A DNA stretch of 64,000 nt from Ciona intestinalis. Lineage: Eukaryota; Chordata; Ascidiacea; Phlebobranchia; Cionidae. Below the pieces are notes generated by a model that worked only from the letters and a program-made list of their open reading frames with translations, did no database searches and had not been told where the DNA came from. This document shows, piece after piece, positions 60,116 through 64,000 of the stretch; the stretch's first letter is position 1, and each line of letters opens with the position of its first letter. The translations under genes were made by a program, and so were the position numbers. The stretch is from NCBI RefSeq assembly GCF_000224145.3, contig NC_020169.2, positions 3,120,957 through 3,184,956 on the forward strand, in the 5' to 3' direction.

Positions 60116-63100
60116 ATGAAACGTCTACTGTTGAAAGTTATACCGTTAGAGATACTGTTACTTTTTATCTTGTGTGAGATTCGATCTAGTACAGGTATGT
60201 ATGGTATAAGTGTGCGTATTTTAAACAGTAGAATTTCCATTTAAATGTACCTTCTTCGTACCTAATGAGCTAATGTGTTTTATATATTATCACTTATTGA
60301 ACGTTTAAGTGATAACAACATATCAAGACTTAATGTCTACATACCTACACGAAACTCATAGCCTTTCAATATATAATACCCGCCAAGTTTCGTAGAAGCT
60401 TTGCGCACGTAAACGCGTTAAAGGGCATATGTTACACAACAACACGAGCGCTTCTGAACAATACTAAAGCGATAAGGAAGTTCTATTCATAACAATACAC
60501 AACCGTTTCAGGGCGAAATATGTGTAAAGCATAATATGCGATATATTTCTACCTAGCGCAGTTTATAATCCTTTAAATTCTTACACTGCTGTTTATTATG
60601 TTGGGTTCACTCTTGTAACAGAAACGTAGATGGCTAAATGACCCAACTGCCTTCAGCCAATGTCGTTTGCCTACTAAGGACCCACATCTAAATCCCATAA
60701 TGTTATTAAAATCGATTGCAAATACGTACAAAGTTACCTGGTAGTTAAAATTGTACATAACATAAATAAAACTGTTTTTACACTCACGTAACAACTTGAC
60801 GACGTTGCTTCATATTAAATAAGCATAGTCGCTAATACAATCAAACTAAACAACTGTATACTACAAGAACTAAGCAGCTCTAAACGCAGCCAGGCTTAAC
60901 TTCCACCCACGTAATTAGGCCGGCGGCACGAATGTGGAAAACCTCGAAAGGGATTTTAAATGCAAAGTTTCGTAGACGGTTTACGAATGTGAGCTATAGC
61001 ACGTGTTGAAGAATGTAGTTTTTAGCAATGTTTTAACAATGTAGGGGGTATGAGGGAGTACTTTTATATCAATACCGTGATTGTATATTCATATAGGCCG
61101 GCTGGGGTAAGATGGGACATGTTTTCATTCCCTTTTATTGTCCTATTTGGTATTAAACATAAGAAACTTAAAAAATATACAACCGCATCCTCACGACTGT
61201 GAAAGGGTGTTGTTAATCTGTTAAAACACGCTCAGGAAATACGGGATATTATGTGCTAATGGTATAATCCATCTTACTCCATAGTGCTATACAAACCCGA
61301 TGCGTACTGGCGGTACGTGTTTACTTGTTTTTTGTTCAACCATTACGATTTTCCGCATGGCTTACACAATTCTGCGAACACTCTTAACGCTAGCAAATGC
61401 TTGCTTGCACATGCCTTTGTAAAACGTTAGCAGCGAAGTCACAGTACAATGCATTCTGAAAAATCACAAAACAGTGTGGTTTTATGAGTCACCGTTGCTT
61501 AACCAAATGTGTGAAGAAAATTTTACAAGGGCGACATTTTTGTTGTTTACTGGAACCCAAACTTGCATATAAGTGGCAGAAAAAAAGAAAAAAGGTCTGC
61601 GCAATAACAACTTAAAACAACATGCGGCGAGCCGGGATAAAAGTCCGTTGTTGACCGTATATAGTTTCCCACGTTTAAATGCACCCGTGCCGCGTCCGTT
61701 AACACAAAGAGATTTTAACTTATTGTAAACTTGCATAAGCCACGCTATTCAACAGCTTCCTTTATTCAGCCAAGCAACAAGTATCATGTTACCGATATAG
61801 CTTCATTCGCCTTCGCCAAGCATAACTGCGCCTCAATTACCAATTAAGACTATGTTCATGTGTATCTATAATTGAAGCGTGTATACTGTTTAATCAATTG
61901 ATAGCCATCCGCTGTGGTATGCTTCCTCTAATTTTCTGGTTTACTAACACGGCTTGTGCGTTACGTTTGCGTTACCTCAGTGCACTTAAAGGTTAAAGGA
62001 CTACGTGGCTGTTACAAGTCAAATACAACATATTTCAACTTAAACATATATGACCAGCGTAATCGACTTTTTTATAGATGGTGCGAATGTATGCGGGAAC
62101 AGCCCTGGATTTGAATGCCATGATGCGAGTAAATGCATCCCGTTGTATCAGTATTGTAATGGTTCAAGTCAATGCAGGTAAATGTGTGTTTTTAATGACA
62201 TATATATTATTAATCTCCGTGATTGAACGACTAGATCCCTTATATATATATAGTAGGGTGGGGGAAGATGGGACACCTTTTCATTCTATTTTCTCGTCAC
62301 ACTCATTGGTAGTAAACAAAGAACATTCAAAGAATTATAAAACTGTATCCTCACAACTTTCTTAGACCGTTGTTAATTGTTTAAAAGACGATCAGGATAT
62401 TTGGACATTAAGTGAAAAAGATGTCCCATCTTTCCCCTCCCTACTATATATATATTTAGTAACTTCCGTGATCGGAAGGTACGAACCTCATATATATCAA
62501 TCCATATAATGGTACGGCAGCCTCATTGGAGCGTCACGCCTTTACCAGCGTTATACTTTTGCTCCATTGAACGTATAGTAAAGTGGGGGGATATGGGACA
62601 CATTTTCATTTTGTTTCCCATTCGGTAGTAAACAAAGAACATTTAACTAATTTTAGAATCGTTTCCCATACGACTCCCAACGGCCGTACAATTAAGGTGT
62701 TTGGGTATTTTGTGCTAAAGAGTGTCCCGTCTTCCCCACCCCACTATACACTTGTTTTAAACACATAAACAAACATAACAAAAAAACACAGCTCACTATA
62801 CGTTTCACATAAAAATCTCAAAGCGAATGTATATACGTATGGCAAACTAAAACAGTAATACTTCATGGGCGGAATGTGCCATTGTACAAACCATTGTCTT
62901 TGCTATGTACAAGACTACACACGATTTTTTGCAGTGATGGAAGCGACGAAATTCTGTACAACAAGGCTATACACGATACGACAGGCATATCATGTGGTCA
63001 TAGGATCAATGGCAACTCGACATATTGCTACCTTCCAAACCAATACTTGTGTGACCATGAGATCAACTGCTTTTGGGGTAGGTTTATGCAAAAATTTAAT

Positions 63101-64000
63101 ATATCTATATATATATTTAAAGAAATTCAAAAAAACAAACAACTTTATTCCTGTACCTTTATCAAAAACAGGTGAGGATGAAAAAAACTGTTCGCACACC
63201 TTCGAATGCGGATATGTGCCCTTCGCAAATAAAACTCAATACAAGATTAAAATAGTGTTTTGTGACAATGTAGTAAACTGTATCAACGGAGCTGACGAAA
63301 GAAAATACAGGTAAGGACTGCTTATATCCAAAACATCTACTATGTATATTAATTTCCTATCTGTATACAGTCCTGGAGCACCGGGCTACCAGTGTTCCGT
63401 CACCAAAACCCATCTCACCAACTACTGCATGCTGCCCGATCAATATGTTTGCGACGGAACGAACGATTGCGATTACGGGACAGATGAGTGTTTCTGCGGG
63501 GAAGGGGATAGCAGCAATAGTAAATAAACCTTTGTAATACGTTTCTCGAGGAATTCGCGATTATTTACCAACTTTTGTAGTTTACACGGGTGATAACTGC
63601 TTTCGGTGTTTGAATCGTGAACTAGTCGTCCCGAACAAACAGAGATGTGACGGTGCGTTTCATTGTAATGATCTTTCTGATGAATGTCTCTGCACTAAAC
63701 GTCCACCCATCTGTGAACAAATATGCAAAGGTTTGTTCCTAATACAGTAAATAGTTCGGGTAAGTGAAGGTTAACACATGATGTCCATCATCATTTTAAA
63801 ACATGATGTCTATCATGATAAAGTTAATACATGATGATGTCTATCATAAAAGTTTCAAAGTTCAAACATATTTTATGGTTACTTATTAATACATGTTAAA
63901 ATCTTTAGTTGGTGAAAATTGTGGCTCCTGTAAAGTAGGTGAAATAAAATGCAAAACAAGCAGCAATGGTTTTGAAAAATGCATCAACCGAACAAACGTG
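60116..64000 (+). CDS. LDL-receptor class A-like module protein, 5' part
   Basis: Exons 60116-60194 (signal peptide MKRLLLKVIPLEILLLFILC), 62078-62177, 62935-63077, 63172-63310, 63371-63519, 63581-63730 and 63909 to the window end, all in phase. The first LDLa module spans exons 2-3: FECHDASKCIPLYQYCNG, then CSDGSDE, the Ca2+-binding acidic box. Later modules are looser (FCDNVVNCINGADE, YVCDGTNDCDYGTDEC, QRCDGAFHCNDLSDEC) with extra Cys-rich spacers such as CLCTKRPPICEQICK. Most introns fall at module borders in phase 1 or 2. Intron 1 is 1.9 kb. The 3' end is outside the window, so whether this is a secreted protein, an endocytic receptor or a GRL101-type LDLa-LRR-GPCR cannot be decided. Confidence 0.82.
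61093..61292 (+). mobile_element. MITE copy in LDLa-gene intron 1
   Basis: Left end GGCTGGGGTAAGATGGGACA, right end CCATCTTACTCCATAGTGCT. Confidence 0.75.
62250..62448 (+). mobile_element. MITE copy in LDLa-gene intron 2
   Basis: TAGTAGGGTGGGGGAAGATG to TCCCATCTTTCCCCTCCCTA, flanked by TATATA on both sides. One of the best-preserved copies. Confidence 0.85.
62576..62752 (+). mobile_element. Second MITE copy in LDLa-gene intron 2
   Basis: TAGTAAAGTGGGGGGATATGG to CCGTCTTCCCCACCCCACTA, slightly shortened in the middle. Confidence 0.8.

Noticed and set aside
61482-61736. 84-codon minus-strand open frame in LDLa intron 1
   Set aside because: No splice partners, no homology, and located in a long AT-rich intron.

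Overview
The window looks like nuclear DNA of an ascidian tunicate, most likely Ciona. The reasons are compact multi-exon genes with chordate-type orthologues, AT-rich introns, and many copies of a roughly 190-bp MITE ending in TAGTAGGGTGGGG...CCCCACCCTACTA that I associate with Ciona genomes. There are three runs of N (747-1246, 9773-9974, 49991-50040). Species identity is an inference. Gene structures were built by hand from ORFs, GT/AG splice sites, codon phase and remembered family sequences; no alignment was run.

Layout. 1-5 kb: a minus-strand secreted protein with four CAP/SCP modules in one uninterrupted exon, its 3' end lost in a gap, flanked by two near-identical copies of a 0.73-kb segment. 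5-10.7 kb: repeats, namely a 43-bp satellite (three arrays), a tandem unit of about 1.1-1.4 kb carrying exon-like relics, a 40-bp minisatellite and a 168-bp duplication. 10.7-15.5 kb: mostly non-coding, with a CRE-rich patch, a SINE tail, a MITE and a weak candidate for a small Cys-rich gene. 15.5-22 kb: two divergent, probably paralogous class A GPCR genes, one with six exons (minus) and one with three (plus).

22.8-51.8 kb: four conserved housekeeping genes, all on the minus strand. In transcription order these are PSMD2 (proteasome Rpn1, 22 exons), endophilin-A (11 coding exons plus a duplicated, apparently mutually exclusive exon), TAF1A (RNA polymerase I SL1 subunit, 3 exons) and VIRMA/virilizer (m6A methyltransferase scaffold, 10 exons). 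TAF1A and VIRMA are only 281 bp apart, with no poly(A) signal seen between them. 52.5-58.6 kb (plus): a tandem pair of aldo-keto reductase genes whose products have signal peptides and acidic N-terminal extensions, which is unusual for this family. 60.1-64 kb (plus): the 5' part of a secreted or membrane protein with LDL-receptor class A-like modules, running off the end.

The genes do not form one pathway. The observations most worth following are the duplicated endophilin BAR exon, the secretory AKR pair, the CAP modules with homogenised flanks around divergent centres, the TAF1A-VIRMA arrangement with a duplicated VIRMA start region, and an unmerged contig overlap that falsely duplicates two PSMD2 exons. 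No retrovirus-like or other capsid-bearing element was recognised.
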